Shown here piece by piece: positions 6,882 to 15,339 of a stretch of 64,000 nucleotides of DNA. The stretch lies in the NCBI RefSeq assembly GCF_049670895.1, contig NZ_CP187170.1, one strand, 5' to 3'. Origin of the DNA: Pasteurella sp049670895 (GTDB taxonomy: Bacteria > Pseudomonadota > Gammaproteobacteria > Enterobacterales > Pasteurellaceae). How positions within the stretch are numbered: position 1 is the stretch's first letter; each line of letters starts with the position of its first letter. The notes under the pieces are model-generated. The model ran no database searches and was not told the origin of the DNA. It saw nothing but the letters and a program-made list of their open reading frames with translations. A program made the translations under genes and the position numbers.

Positions 6882-9506
6882 ATGAGTCACACCGCTGAAA
6901 TCGAAATCAGTCCAGCACAGGCCGAAGTTAATGCATTGGTTGAAAAAGGGTTGGTGGCATTAGAAGAATTTCGCAAACTTAATCAACAACAAGTTGATTA
7001 TATCGTTGCGAAAGCTTCTGTAGCTGCACTTGATCAACACGGTGTTTTAGCGATGCACGCTTATGAAGAGACTGGACGTGGGGTATTTGAAGATAAAGCG
7101 ACTAAGAACTTATTTGCTTGCGAATACGTGGTCAATAATATGCGCAACTTGAAAACCGTTGGTGTGATCAGTGAAGATGATGTAACAGGTATTACTGAAA
7201 TCGCCGACCCTGTTGGTGTGGTATGTGGTATTACACCAACCACTAACCCAACATCGACTGCGATTTTCAAAGCCCTTATCTCTCTTAAAACACGTAACCC
7301 AATTGTTTTTGCTTTCCACCCTTCAGCACAAAAATCTTCTGCACATGCTGCTCGTGTTGTTTATGAAGCTGCTGTTGCCGCTGGGGCACCAAAAAACTGT
7401 GTGCAATGGATTGAAAACCCATCTATGGAAGGTACTGCTGCCCTAATGAAACACCCTGGCATTGCGACCATTCTTGCTACTGGGGGTAACGCAATGGTGC
7501 AAGCCGCTTACTCATGTGGTAAACCAGCACTTGGTGTAGGGGCAGGTAACGTACCAGCTTATGTGGAAAAAACTGCAAACATCAAACAAGCCACACATGA
7601 TATCGTGATGTCAAAAGCGTTCGATAACGGTATGATTTGTGCTTCTGAACAAGCGGCGATCGTTGATGATGAAGTATACGATGAATTTGTTGCTGAAATG
7701 AAATCTTACGGCGTTTACTTTGTGAATAAAAAAGAAAAAGCCTTATTAGAAGAATTCATTTTCGGTGTTAAAGCAAACAGTGCAAATTGTGCGGGTGCAA
7801 AATTAAATGCAAATGTCGTGGGTAAACCTGCTACATGGATTGCTGAACAAGCTGGTTTCAAAGTGCCAGAAAAAACCAATATTTTGGTCGCAGAATGTAA
7901 AGAAGTGGGTGAGAAAGAACCACTTACTCGTGAAAAACTTTCTCCAGTACTTGCAATCTTAAAATCTAACTCAACAGAACAAGGTTTTGCTTTATCAGAA
8001 GCCATGGTGAATTTCCACGGTTTAGGACACTCTGCGGCAATTCACACTAAAGATGCTAACATTGCAAAAGCTTTCGGTGAACGAGTGAAAGCGATTCGTG
8101 TGATTTGGAACTCACCATCTACTTTCGGTGGTATCGGTGATGTTTATAACGCCTTCCTTCCATCACTCACATTAGGTTGTGGTTCATACGGTAAAAACTC
8201 CGTGGGTAACAACGTAAGTGCGGCGAATTTATTAAATATTAAACGTGTGGGAAGACGGAGAAATAACATGCAGTGGTTCAAAGTGCCTTCAAAAATCTAT
8301 TTTGAACGCGATTCAATCCAATATTTACAATCCATGAAAGGCATGGAACGTGTGGTTATCGTCACAGATAGAACCATGGTTGATCTTGGCTTTGTAGAAA
8401 AAATTGCTAAACAAATTACAGCACGTGGTAACCATGTGACTTATCAACTTTTCGCTGATGTTGAGCCAGATCCATCAATCGAAACTGTACGTCGTGGTAC
8501 CGAATTAATCCGTAACTACCAACCAGATACCATTATTGCATTAGGTGGTGGTTCTGCAATGGATGCGGCAAAAGTAATGTGGTTATTCTATGAACAACCA
8601 GAAGTTGACTTCCATGACTTAGTACAAAAATTCATGGATATTCGTAAACGTGCGTTCAAATTCCCACAATTAGGTCGTAAAGCTCGCTTCATCGGTATCC
8701 CAACCACTTCTGGTACAGGTTCTGAAGTGACACCATTTGCGGTTATTACCGAAGGTGATAAAAAATATCCAATTGCGGACTACTCTTTAACACCAACTGT
8801 GGCAATTGTTGACCCTGCATTCGTACTTAGCGTGCCAGCTCATGTTGCAGCGGATACAGGTTTAGATGTGTTAACTCACGCAACTGAAGCTTATGTGTCT
8901 GTACTTGCTAATGATTTTACTGATGGTCTTGCATTACAAGCAATCAAATTAGTATTTGAACATTTAGAGCGTTCAGTGAAAGAAAAAGATCCTGAAGCAC
9001 GTGAAAAAATGCACAATGCTTCAACCATGGCAGGTATGGCGTTTGCGAACGCATTCTTGGGTATGAACCACTCTCTTGCTCACAAAATTGGGGGACGTTT
9101 CCATACTCCACACGGTCGTACCAATGCAATCTTAATGCCGCATGTTATTCGTTATAACGGTACACGCCCACAAAAAACAGCGACATGGCCAAAATACAAT
9201 TACTACAAAGCAGATATTAAATATCAAGATATTGCTCGTATGCTTGGCTTACCTTGTGCAACACCAGAAGAAGGTGTGAGATCTTATGCTCAAGCCTGTT
9301 ATGAGCTTGCTCAACGCGTTGGTATCAAAATGTCGTTTAAAGAACAAGGCATTAATGAAAAAGAATGGATGGACGCACGTCGTGATATTGGCTTACTTGC
9401 CTTTGAAGACCAATGTTCACCAGCTAACCCACGCTTACCAGTAGTAAGTGATATGGAAGTGATTTTAACTAACGCCTACTATGGTTATGATGCAAATCAA
9501 TACTAA
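6882..9506 (+). CDS. adhE: Bifunctional acetaldehyde/alcohol dehydrogenase AdhE
   Basis: Converts acetyl-CoA to acetaldehyde and then ethanol, regenerating NAD+ in fermentation; AdhE forms filaments (spirosomes) in the cytoplasm. The start is ATG 6882, preceded by AGGAGA at 6870; the frame is open 20 codons further up but those residues are not family-like. Of 874 residues, the first half is an aldehyde dehydrogenase with the catalytic Cys near 253 (MICASEQ) and the motif TPTTNPTSTA. A linker near 455 (RVGRRRNNMQWF) leads to the iron-dependent alcohol dehydrogenase half with GGGSAMDAAK, TTSGTGSEVTPF and iron-binding histidines in HSLAHKIGGRFH and PHGRTN. Length is that of the family. It is a single-gene unit ending in a hairpin made of two opposed uptake words. 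Confidence 0.97.
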   Translation: MSHTAEIEISPAQAEVNALVEKGLVALEEFRKLNQQQVDYIVAKASVAALDQHGVLAMHAYEETGRGVFEDKATKNLFACEYVVNNMRNLKTVGVISEDDVTGITEIADPVGVVCGITPTTNPTSTAIFKALISLKTRNPIVFAFHPSAQKSSAHAARVVYEAAVAAGAPKNCVQWIENPSMEGTAALMKHPGIATILATGGNAMVQAAYSCGKPALGVGAGNVPAYVEKTANIKQATHDIVMSKAFDNGMICASEQAAIVDDEVYDEFVAEMKSYGVYFVNKKEKALLEEFIFGVKANSANCAGAKLNANVVGKPATWIAEQAGFKVPEKTNILVAECKEVGEKEPLTREKLSPVLAILKSNSTEQGFALSEAMVNFHGLGHSAAIHTKDANIAKAFGERVKAIRVIWNSPSTFGGIGDVYNAFLPSLTLGCGSYGKNSVGNNVSAANLLNIKRVGRRRNNMQWFKVPSKIYFERDSIQYLQSMKGMERVVIVTDRTMVDLGFVEKIAKQITARGNHVTYQLFADVEPDPSIETVRRGTELIRNYQPDTIIALGGGSAMDAAKVMWLFYEQPEVDFHDLVQKFMDIRKRAFKFPQLGRKARFIGIPTTSGTGSEVTPFAVITEGDKKYPIADYSLTPTVAIVDPAFVLSVPAHVAADTGLDVLTHATEAYVSVLANDFTDGLALQAIKLVFEHLERSVKEKDPEAREKMHNASTMAGMAFANAFLGMNHSLAHKIGGRFHTPHGRTNAILMPHVIRYNGTRPQKTATWPKYNYYKADIKYQDIARMLGLPCATPEEGVRSYAQACYELAQRVGIKMSFKEQGINEKEWMDARRDIGLLAFEDQCSPANPRLPVVSDMEVILTNAYYGYDANQY

Positions 9507-9518
9507 TTAATCGTTAAC

Positions 9519-9563
9519 AAAAAGTGCGGTCAATATGAAAAAAGTTTTGATCGCACTTTTTTT
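9519..9563 (+). terminator. adhE terminator built from two inverted uptake words
   Basis: AAAGTGCGGTCA (9521-9532) and TGATCGCACTTT (9549-9560) are inverted copies, the second with one change, and are followed by a T run. The stem plus T run looks like an intrinsic terminator; use of paired uptake signals as terminators is well known in Haemophilus. Confidence 0.7.
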
Positions 9564-9685
9564 ATGCCTTTCAAACGTTCTACCAACACCATAATCAATT
9601 TTACATTCAGGCAAAATCCTTTAATGTTTTTTGCTTAACCGTTAACAGGATATTCCAACAAAAATTTTCTGTTAGGACAGCCACA

Positions 9686-10699
9686 ATGAAAAATTACACT
9701 TTGTATTTCGGACTCGCATTAGTTGGCTTATTTACCTTCATTGTCCATCAACTTGCCCATACAGAAGTTATGGTTAACGCGAAAATCAGTGCATTAACCA
9801 TGGCTATTTTGTCAGGCATGTTATTCGGTAACACCCTCTACCCCAAAATAGCTCAACAAGTCGAACAAGGTATCATTTTTGCCAAAGGTCCTTTGTTGCG
9901 TTTAGGCATTATTTTGTATGGCTTTCGATTAACCTTACAAGAAATTAGCCATGTTGGTTTTCATGCTATTGCGACAGATGTGGTTATGCTCGTCAGCACG
10001 TTTTTCCTCACCTTATGGATCGGGATTCGTTATTTGAATATGAACAAACATCTCGTTTATCTTACCGCGGGTGGTTGTAGTATTTGTGGTGCGGCTGCCA
10101 TTATGTCCATGCAACCCGTGATCAAAGCAGAATCCCATCACATTTCAATTTCAGTGGCAGTCATTGTGATTTTCGGCACGATTTCGATGTTTTTATATCC
10201 GTTGATGTACCCTTATCTCACAGATTGGTTGAATGAACATCAGTTCGGTATTTATATTGGATCGAGCATACATGAAGTGGCTCAAGTGTATGCGGCGGGA
10301 GGCAGTATTGCCCCTGCGGTGGCTGATACAGCGGTGATGTCTAAAATGATTCGGGTAATGATGCTCGCCCCTTTCTTATTACTGGTGCCTTGTATCTGGC
10401 GATCACCACATCACCCCCCTTTCAAAATGAAAAAAATCACGATTCCTTGGTTTGCTTTTTTATTTATTTTCATGGTGGTGATCAATTCCTTTTTCGTAAT
10501 TCCTGCACATCTTGTGGCTTGGCTTATCGAAATGGATGAATTATTGCTGATTGCCGCCATGACAGCACTTGGTTTTACAACACATATCAGTGCCGTTAAA
10601 CAAGCAGGTATCAAACCGCTTATTTTAGGGGCATTGGTGTTATGCTGGTTAGTGATTGGTGGATTTTTTGTCAATGTTGGCATTAGCCAGTTATGGTAA
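9686..10699 (+). CDS. yeiH: YeiH family (UPF0324) putative membrane exporter
   Basis: Polytopic inner-membrane protein of 337 residues in the UPF0324/Cons_hypoth698 family, often annotated as a putative sulfate exporter; the substrate is not established here. About ten hydrophobic segments are visible. Family motifs include FAKGPLLRLGIILYGFRLT, the Gly/Cys-rich loop TAGGCSICGAAAI, and SIHEVAQVYAAGG. TAGGAC stands ten bases before the ATG. The gene is alone on its strand, ends at a bidirectional terminator shared with yfbU, and the gap from adhE (179 bp) contains the adhE terminator. Confidence 0.88.
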   Translation: MKNYTLYFGLALVGLFTFIVHQLAHTEVMVNAKISALTMAILSGMLFGNTLYPKIAQQVEQGIIFAKGPLLRLGIILYGFRLTLQEISHVGFHAIATDVVMLVSTFFLTLWIGIRYLNMNKHLVYLTAGGCSICGAAAIMSMQPVIKAESHHISISVAVIVIFGTISMFLYPLMYPYLTDWLNEHQFGIYIGSSIHEVAQVYAAGGSIAPAVADTAVMSKMIRVMMLAPFLLLVPCIWRSPHHPPFKMKKITIPWFAFLFIFMVVINSFFVIPAHLVAWLIEMDELLLIAAMTALGFTTHISAVKQAGIKPLILGALVLCWLVIGGFFVNVGISQLW

Positions 10700-10792
10700 G
10701 GCTCAGAACATCGCAAAAGTGCGGTCTGTTTTCAAAAAGTATTAAAGTGGATTGCACTTTTTGATACAAAGCGTGATGGAATATGAAGACAC

Positions 10793-10829
10793 AAAAAAGA
10801 GCAAATAGGTGGCTATTTGCTCTTTTTTT
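10793..10829. terminator. Bidirectional terminator between yeiH and yfbU
   Basis: A 16-bp perfect stem (arms 10793-10808 and 10813-10828, core GAGCAAATAG / CTATTTGCTC, loop GTGG) has an A run before it and a T run after it, so it can end transcription from both convergent genes. Confidence 0.85.
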
Positions 10830-10850
10830 ATTAAGGGTTATTTTGCTTTT

Positions 10851-11345
10851 TTATGCATTTAAGATATTTTGGATTTCAGTCATACTTAAATGATAGCCGT
10901 GTGGACACGCACGCCAAACATCTAACATTCGAGTATATTTATCCCACATTGGGATTTGGGAATCACAACCATGTTCACAACGCATAAATTCTTGATATTT
11001 TCCTTCCACGCCTGTGATAAAACGAAGATAATTCAAATATTTTTTCTCACGAATGGCACAATATCCCGCAAATTGTAAGCGGTGTGGCGTTAAGGCAGAT
11101 TGATCACTGAGGTTATTATAAGAAATCTGCAATGCCTGATACATTTCTAAAGTATCTAATACGGCTTGGCATTCTGCTTCAGATAAATCAGCAAATTCTT
11201 TATCTAATTCTTTCAGTTCTAATGCAAATCCCCCTTTCACAATGGCTTCTAAACGTTGGTATTTTTTTGCATTTTCACTGTCTAATAAGCCCATTAATTT
11301 ATATTGGTTTGCCAGAATCAGACGTTGCGTGGCAGTCATTTCCAT
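10851..11345 (-). CDS. yfbU: YfbU family protein (UPF0304)
   Basis: Conserved gammaproteobacterial protein of unknown biochemical role; the Escherichia coli homologue has been reported as a regulator of cell death, which I mention only as family background. The 164-residue product begins MEMTATQRLILANQYKLM and ends HLSMTEIQNILNA, both closely matching YfbU, with the conserved blocks GVEGKYQEF and PMWDKYTRMLDVW. It has no signal peptide or membrane segment, so it is probably cytoplasmic. It follows mlaA on the same strand with only 13 bases between, suggesting one operon, although the two have no obvious shared function. Confidence 0.92.
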   Translation of the reverse strand: MEMTATQRLILANQYKLMGLLDSENAKKYQRLEAIVKGGFALELKELDKEFADLSEAECQAVLDTLEMYQALQISYNNLSDQSALTPHRLQFAGYCAIREKKYLNYLRFITGVEGKYQEFMRCEHGCDSQIPMWDKYTRMLDVWRACPHGYHLSMTEIQNILNA

Positions 11346-11358
11346 AATGTTATTCCTT

Positions 11359-12099
11359 TTAGTCTATTTCGTTTAAAATATCTTGTGAAAGATCCTGTTT
11401 TGGTGTGCTGACTTTTCCATCTTTAACTCGGTATTCGAGATTTTGGAAATAGGCTTCACGGAAGGTGACATAAGGATCTTGAGATTGGTCTAATAAGGCT
11501 TCTTTATCTAAGGCTTTAGCACGACCATCAATGGCTTGAATGCCAGATTTCAGGAAAGACCAAGGCCCTAATAAAGAAAGCATAGGATATGTCGTATCCG
11601 CTAAGTTGCCGATATCCTGTCTTGGGGTGGCGGGACCATAAAATGGCAACATCACATAAGAACCTGTTTCCACGCCGTAGTGACCTAAGGTATCGCCAAA
11701 GCGACGATTGCGGTCAATTTTCAACGGGGCACTATAACTTGCCACATCAATTAACCCAGCAATACCGAACACGGAGTTTATCCAGAAACGATTAAAATGG
11801 ACCATCGCTTTTTTAAACTCACCTGAAAGTAAGCGGTTAACAAAACTGGCGGGTTCATCAAGGTTGTTTGCCACATTGGTTAAGCCCGATTTAACAGGGG
11901 TGGGAACATAGTTTTTCCAGCCTGTTGCCACAGGTTTTAACACATAGGGATCGACCACTTTATAGTTGAAATCCCACATTGTACGGTTAAATCCCTCAAG
12001 GGGATCTTGACGCTCGCCTGTTTGAGGATCAACCGTCGCACAGCCACTTAATAACACCGACGTGAAAGCGAGTGTAGTAAGGAATCCTGTTCTTTTCAT
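11359..12099 (-). CDS. mlaA: Outer-membrane lipid asymmetry lipoprotein MlaA (VacJ)
   Basis: MlaA sits in the outer membrane and removes mislocalised phospholipids from the outer leaflet, handing them to MlaC and the inner-membrane MlaFEDB transporter. The 246-residue precursor has a lipoprotein signal with lipobox LLSGC (Cys near 20), followed by DPLEGFNRTMWDFNYK, the standard VacJ/MlaA start of the mature domain, then PASFVNRLLSG, RFGDTLGHYGVETGSYVMLPF and GPATPRQ. Length is normal. The ATG has a weak AGAAAATG context. It is followed by yfbU 13 bases downstream; the other mla genes are not in this window. In Haemophilus, VacJ supports serum resistance, which is family knowledge only. Confidence 0.95.
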   Translation of the reverse strand: MKRTGFLTTLAFTSVLLSGCATVDPQTGERQDPLEGFNRTMWDFNYKVVDPYVLKPVATGWKNYVPTPVKSGLTNVANNLDEPASFVNRLLSGEFKKAMVHFNRFWINSVFGIAGLIDVASYSAPLKIDRNRRFGDTLGHYGVETGSYVMLPFYGPATPRQDIGNLADTTYPMLSLLGPWSFLKSGIQAIDGRAKALDKEALLDQSQDPYVTFREAYFQNLEYRVKDGKVSTPKQDLSQDILNEID

Positions 12100-12191
12100 A
12101 CATTTTCTCAGTCAAAGTAAAAGACAGTTCATTTTAGCAAGTTAATGATTAACTACAAAACACTTTGTTTAAGAGAAATGACTTGCTTAAA

Positions 12192-12230
12192 AATGTATTT
12201 TTATGCAATATAAAAGAATAAATATTCATT
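12192..12230. promoter_or_regulatory. Tandem ARG boxes (ArgR operator) upstream of carA
   Basis: Two 18-bp imperfect palindromes, 12192-12209 (core TGTAT-TTTT-ATGCA) and 12213-12230 (core AGAAT-AAAT-ATTCA), are separated by exactly 3 bp, the spacing bound by one ArgR hexamer. Against the core TGAAT-N4-ATTCA the first has two mismatches and the second one. In enteric bacteria ArgR with arginine represses carAB; the same is inferred here. Confidence 0.7.
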
Positions 12231-12243
12231 TAAACGTTTGCGA
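12228..12243. promoter_or_regulatory. PurR-like box upstream of carA
   Basis: The right half of this site, AACGTTTGCG, is identical to the PurR consensus ACGCAAACGTTTGCGT; the left half (ATTTAA) is degenerate, giving about 12 of 16 matches. It abuts the tandem ARG boxes. PurR control of carAB is known in Escherichia coli. Confidence 0.4.
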
Positions 12244-12250
12244 AAATAAC

Positions 12251-12279
12251 TTGAATACTTGTGCATTGTCCATTAGAAT
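12251..12279 (+). promoter_or_regulatory. Predicted sigma-70 promoter of carA
   Basis: TTGAAT (12251-12256), a 17-bp spacer, and TAGAAT (12274-12279) form a good promoter that would give a leader of about 170 nt to carA. The 355-bp gap between mlaA and carA holds this promoter, the ArgR and PurR-like sites and one uptake word (about 12370). A weaker promoter overlapping the ARG boxes cannot be excluded. Confidence 0.5.
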
Positions 12280-12454
12280 TGCGAGGTTTAACTTTTGTTC
12301 AGAAACCCTCTGATAAAGAGTCGATTTTCAGACACGATTTAGTGCCTTTATTTTAGCCGCCCCCTTTCAAAGTGCGGTGGTTTTTAAAAAAGTTTTCACT
12401 AAGTTGTGGTTAATGAACATTCGTAAGTGTTCAACCAAAACATAGGAGTAATTT

Positions 12455-13588
12455 ATGTCTGAACCAGCAATTTTGGTATTGGCAGATGGTAGCGTCTTCC
12501 ACGGTACGTCTATTGGGGCAAAGGGCCACACCATAGGCGAAGTGGTTTTTAATACTTCCATGACAGGCTATCAAGAAATTCTAACTGACCCTTCTTATTT
12601 TCGACAAATCGTCACTTTAACTTATCCTCACATTGGTAATACTGGCACAAACACGGAAGACCGAGAGTCCAACAAGGTTTATGCATCGGGCTTAATTATT
12701 CGTGACTTACCTTTATTACACAGCAATTTCCGCTCATCCATGAGCTTAAGTGATTACCTTGAAACCAATAATGTGGTTGCCATTGCTGACATTGATACAC
12801 GCCGTTTAACCCGCATTTTACGTGATAAAGGTGCACAAGCAGGATGCATCATGACAGGCGAGATTGATGAAGCGAAAGCCCTTGAACTCGCCAAAAGTTT
12901 TGGTTCCATGGCGGGGAAAGATCTGGCTCAAGAGGTCTCAAGCCCAGATGCATTTACTTGGACATCAGGAGAATGGCAATTAGGCAAAGGCTATGTGAAC
13001 CAAGCCAAAACCGAATTTAATATTGTCGCTTATGATTTTGGTGTGAAACACAATATCTTAAGAATGTTGGCTGAACGTGGCTGTAAAATCACGGTGGTTC
13101 CTGCCAAAACGCCCGCAGAGCAAGTGTTGGCGTTAAATCCAGATGGGATTTTCTTGTCAAATGGACCGGGTGATCCTGAGCCTTGCGATTATGCCATTTC
13201 CGCCATTCAAACCTTATTAGCGTCGAAAAAACCGATTTTTGGTATCTGCTTAGGTCATCAGCTACTTGGCTTAGCCGCAGGCGGAAAAACCAAGAAAATG
13301 GCATTCGGACACCACGGGGCAAACCACCCAGTGCAAGATCTCGACAGCCAGAAAGTGTTGATCACCAGCCAAAACCACGGTTTTGAAGTGGATGAAGCCA
13401 GTTTACCAAGCAATGTGCGTGTGACTCACCGATCACTCTTTGACCATTCGGTGCAAGGTATTGAACTCACAGATCAGGTGGCGTTCTCCTTCCAAGGTCA
13501 CCCAGAAGCGAGCCCAGGTCCAAATGACGTGGCGTATTTATTTGATAAATTTATTCATGCCATGCGTAAGGCAAATTTAAGTCAGTGA
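12455..13588 (+). CDS. carA: Carbamoyl-phosphate synthase small (glutaminase) subunit
   Basis: Hydrolyses glutamine and channels ammonia to CarB for carbamoyl phosphate, the precursor of arginine and pyrimidines. The 377-residue protein has the CPSase small-chain N-terminal domain (LADGSVFHGTSIG, FNTSMTGYQEILTDPSY) and a class I glutamine amidotransferase domain with the nucleophile Cys near 265 in FGICLGHQLLGLA, and His/Glu in SFQGHPEASPGP. TAGGAGTAA precedes the ATG. Upstream are tandem ARG boxes, a PurR-like box and a good promoter. Unusually, carB is not adjacent: a phzF-like gene and a DJ-1-like gene, both on the same strand, stand between them. Confidence 0.97.
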   Translation: MSEPAILVLADGSVFHGTSIGAKGHTIGEVVFNTSMTGYQEILTDPSYFRQIVTLTYPHIGNTGTNTEDRESNKVYASGLIIRDLPLLHSNFRSSMSLSDYLETNNVVAIADIDTRRLTRILRDKGAQAGCIMTGEIDEAKALELAKSFGSMAGKDLAQEVSSPDAFTWTSGEWQLGKGYVNQAKTEFNIVAYDFGVKHNILRMLAERGCKITVVPAKTPAEQVLALNPDGIFLSNGPGDPEPCDYAISAIQTLLASKKPIFGICLGHQLLGLAAGGKTKKMAFGHHGANHPVQDLDSQKVLITSQNHGFEVDEASLPSNVRVTHRSLFDHSVQGIELTDQVAFSFQGHPEASPGPNDVAYLFDKFIHAMRKANLSQ

Positions 13589-13709
13589 TCGACTTATCAC
13601 ATCATGAATAAAAAATGACATGTGCGTAGAAGAAGACAAAAAGCAATTCATCTACGCCACCTTTATCGAATCATCACCGCACTTTACATCAGAAATTCGA
13701 GGCTCAATG

Positions 13710-14573
13710 ATGTTAACAGCTTATGCCTATCAACTTGTCAATGTTTTTGCTGAAAGCCATTTTGGCGGCAATCCGTTGGCTGTTTTTCCACAGGCAGATG
13801 GCTTAACGGATCAACAAATGCAACTGATAGCACGACAATTTAATTTGTCTGAAGTGGTCTTTGTACAGCAAGCCGAGCAAGCAAGTGCGGTTAAAAAATT
13901 ACGCATTTTTACCCCTGATTATGAATTACCTTTTGCGGGTCACCCTACGCTTGGGGCGGCTTTTGTGCTACACCGCCAATTGAATTTACCCGAACATTAT
14001 CAACTGCAAACAAATGCAAAGCTTGTTGAGATTTATCATCAACAACATCAGATTCTTCTGGGGTTGAATACGGATATTCAGGTTAATCCTATCAAGGATG
14101 ATCCCCTTTTATATGCAAAATTATTGGGGTTGCAACTTGCGGACATTGCTCAAATCGCTTGGGTTAATACGGGAAGTCAGCAATTGCTTATCCAACTTCA
14201 TTCTGCTTCGGCGATTAAAACTTGCCAAATTGACACCGCACTTTTTCATCAACTGGTTCAACAATCGGCATTATATGTTTGGTTTGAAGCACATCATCAA
14301 GCCAAAGTGCGGTTATTTTTTGGCTCAAATGGGGCGGTGGTGGAAGACCCCGGCACAGGATCCGCTGCTGCAAATTTAGGGGGATTATGCATCAAAAATG
14401 GCTTAACACCACTTAATTGGACAATTGTCCAAGGCGATGAAATCCAACGTCCAAACCGTTTAACACTCAGCGTTGATGAATCGCAAACCATTTATGTAGG
14501 CGGTAACGTGATAGCAGTAGGAAAGGGCGAGTTTTTTGTGCCGAGTGGTGAGGCAAGTCAAGGAAATGGTTAA
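13710..14573 (+). CDS. PhzF family epimerase/isomerase-like protein
   Basis: Member of the PhzF fold superfamily (two diaminopimelate-epimerase-like halves); members isomerise small molecules, but the substrate here is unknown. The start at ATG 13710 has GAGG seven bases upstream; the frame is open from 13620 and has a second ATG at 13707. About 287 residues. Family motifs are FGGNPLAVF, the catalytic glutamate in NLSEVVFV, FAGHPTLGAAFVL, and the C-terminal DPGTGSAAANLGG. The internal sequence carries three uptake words, so it has been resident in this lineage for some time. It lies between carA and carB on the same strand with a 28-base gap to the DJ-1-like gene, suggesting co-transcription. 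Confidence 0.88.
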   Translation: MLTAYAYQLVNVFAESHFGGNPLAVFPQADGLTDQQMQLIARQFNLSEVVFVQQAEQASAVKKLRIFTPDYELPFAGHPTLGAAFVLHRQLNLPEHYQLQTNAKLVEIYHQQHQILLGLNTDIQVNPIKDDPLLYAKLLGLQLADIAQIAWVNTGSQQLLIQLHSASAIKTCQIDTALFHQLVQQSALYVWFEAHHQAKVRLFFGSNGAVVEDPGTGSAAANLGGLCIKNGLTPLNWTIVQGDEIQRPNRLTLSVDESQTIYVGGNVIAVGKGEFFVPSGEASQGNG

Positions 14574-14600
14574 GCGTCTGTACAGAAAGAAACTCGAAAC

Positions 14601-15200
14601 ATGAATATTTATTGCTTATTATTTGATGATTACGAAACGCTAGACTTAATGGGACCGATTGAGTTTCTGTTCCGAGTGCCTAAAGTACAGCTTCATTATA
14701 TTTCTAAACAAGGTGGACTGATTAAAAGTCGTCAAGGTTTTAAAATAGAGACCACTTCTATCACATGTTTACCAGAAAAGAGTATATTGCTGATTCCTGG
14801 TGGACAAGGTACACGTCAGTTAGTCAAAGATATACCATTTTTAACTTGGTTAACCCAACTTGTGGATAAGGCTGAGTTTTGTCTGAGTGTTTGTACAGGC
14901 TCCGCTTTATTGGCTGCTACGAAACAGCTAGATGGAAAATGGGCAACATCCAATAAATTAGCATTTGAATGGGTTCGTCAAATAAATCCACATGTGAAGT
15001 GGAAAGCCGTTGCTCGTTGGGTAAGAGAAGGCAAGTTTTATACTTCATCGGGTGTGTCCGCAGGAATGGATATGACCTTAGGTTTTATTTGTGATCAGTT
15101 CGGTGAAGAGCTTGTGTATCAGATCGCCAATCAGACAGAATACGTTTGGAATGCAGACCCGAATAAAGATGATTTTGCCACGTTATATGCTGAGCAATGA
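14601..15200 (+). CDS. DJ-1/PfpI family protein (isonitrile hydratase-like glutamine amidotransferase fold)
   Basis: Class I glutamine amidotransferase-like protein of 199 residues. The nucleophile elbow with Cys near residue 98 (LSVCTGSALLA), a preceding LIPGGQGTRQL and an N-terminal acidic patch (DDYETLDLMGPIEF) resemble the isonitrile hydratase/ThiJ-like branch of the DJ-1 superfamily. Members act as glyoxalases, deglycases, chaperones or hydratases; the activity here is not determinable from sequence. There is no DNA-binding helix-turn-helix, so it is not an AraC-type regulator fused to DJ-1. It follows the phzF-like gene closely and precedes carB by 139 bases. Confidence 0.85.
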   Translation: MNIYCLLFDDYETLDLMGPIEFLFRVPKVQLHYISKQGGLIKSRQGFKIETTSITCLPEKSILLIPGGQGTRQLVKDIPFLTWLTQLVDKAEFCLSVCTGSALLAATKQLDGKWATSNKLAFEWVRQINPHVKWKAVARWVREGKFYTSSGVSAGMDMTLGFICDQFGEELVYQIANQTEYVWNADPNKDDFATLYAEQ

Positions 15201-15339
15201 ATATTGTCACCGAATGAAAGGCGTTGTATTGCATTGATAGCGTATAGCAAATTTAAAGTCACAGGCATAAGCCTGACGTGATTCAAGCTAAACAAAAGTG
15301 CGGTTAAATTTTTAATCGTTTTACAGAGAGAGAACAAAA

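Noticed and set aside
14601..15200. AraC-type regulator with DJ-1 domain
   Set aside because: At 199 residues there is no room for the DNA-binding domain and no helix-turn-helix is seen.
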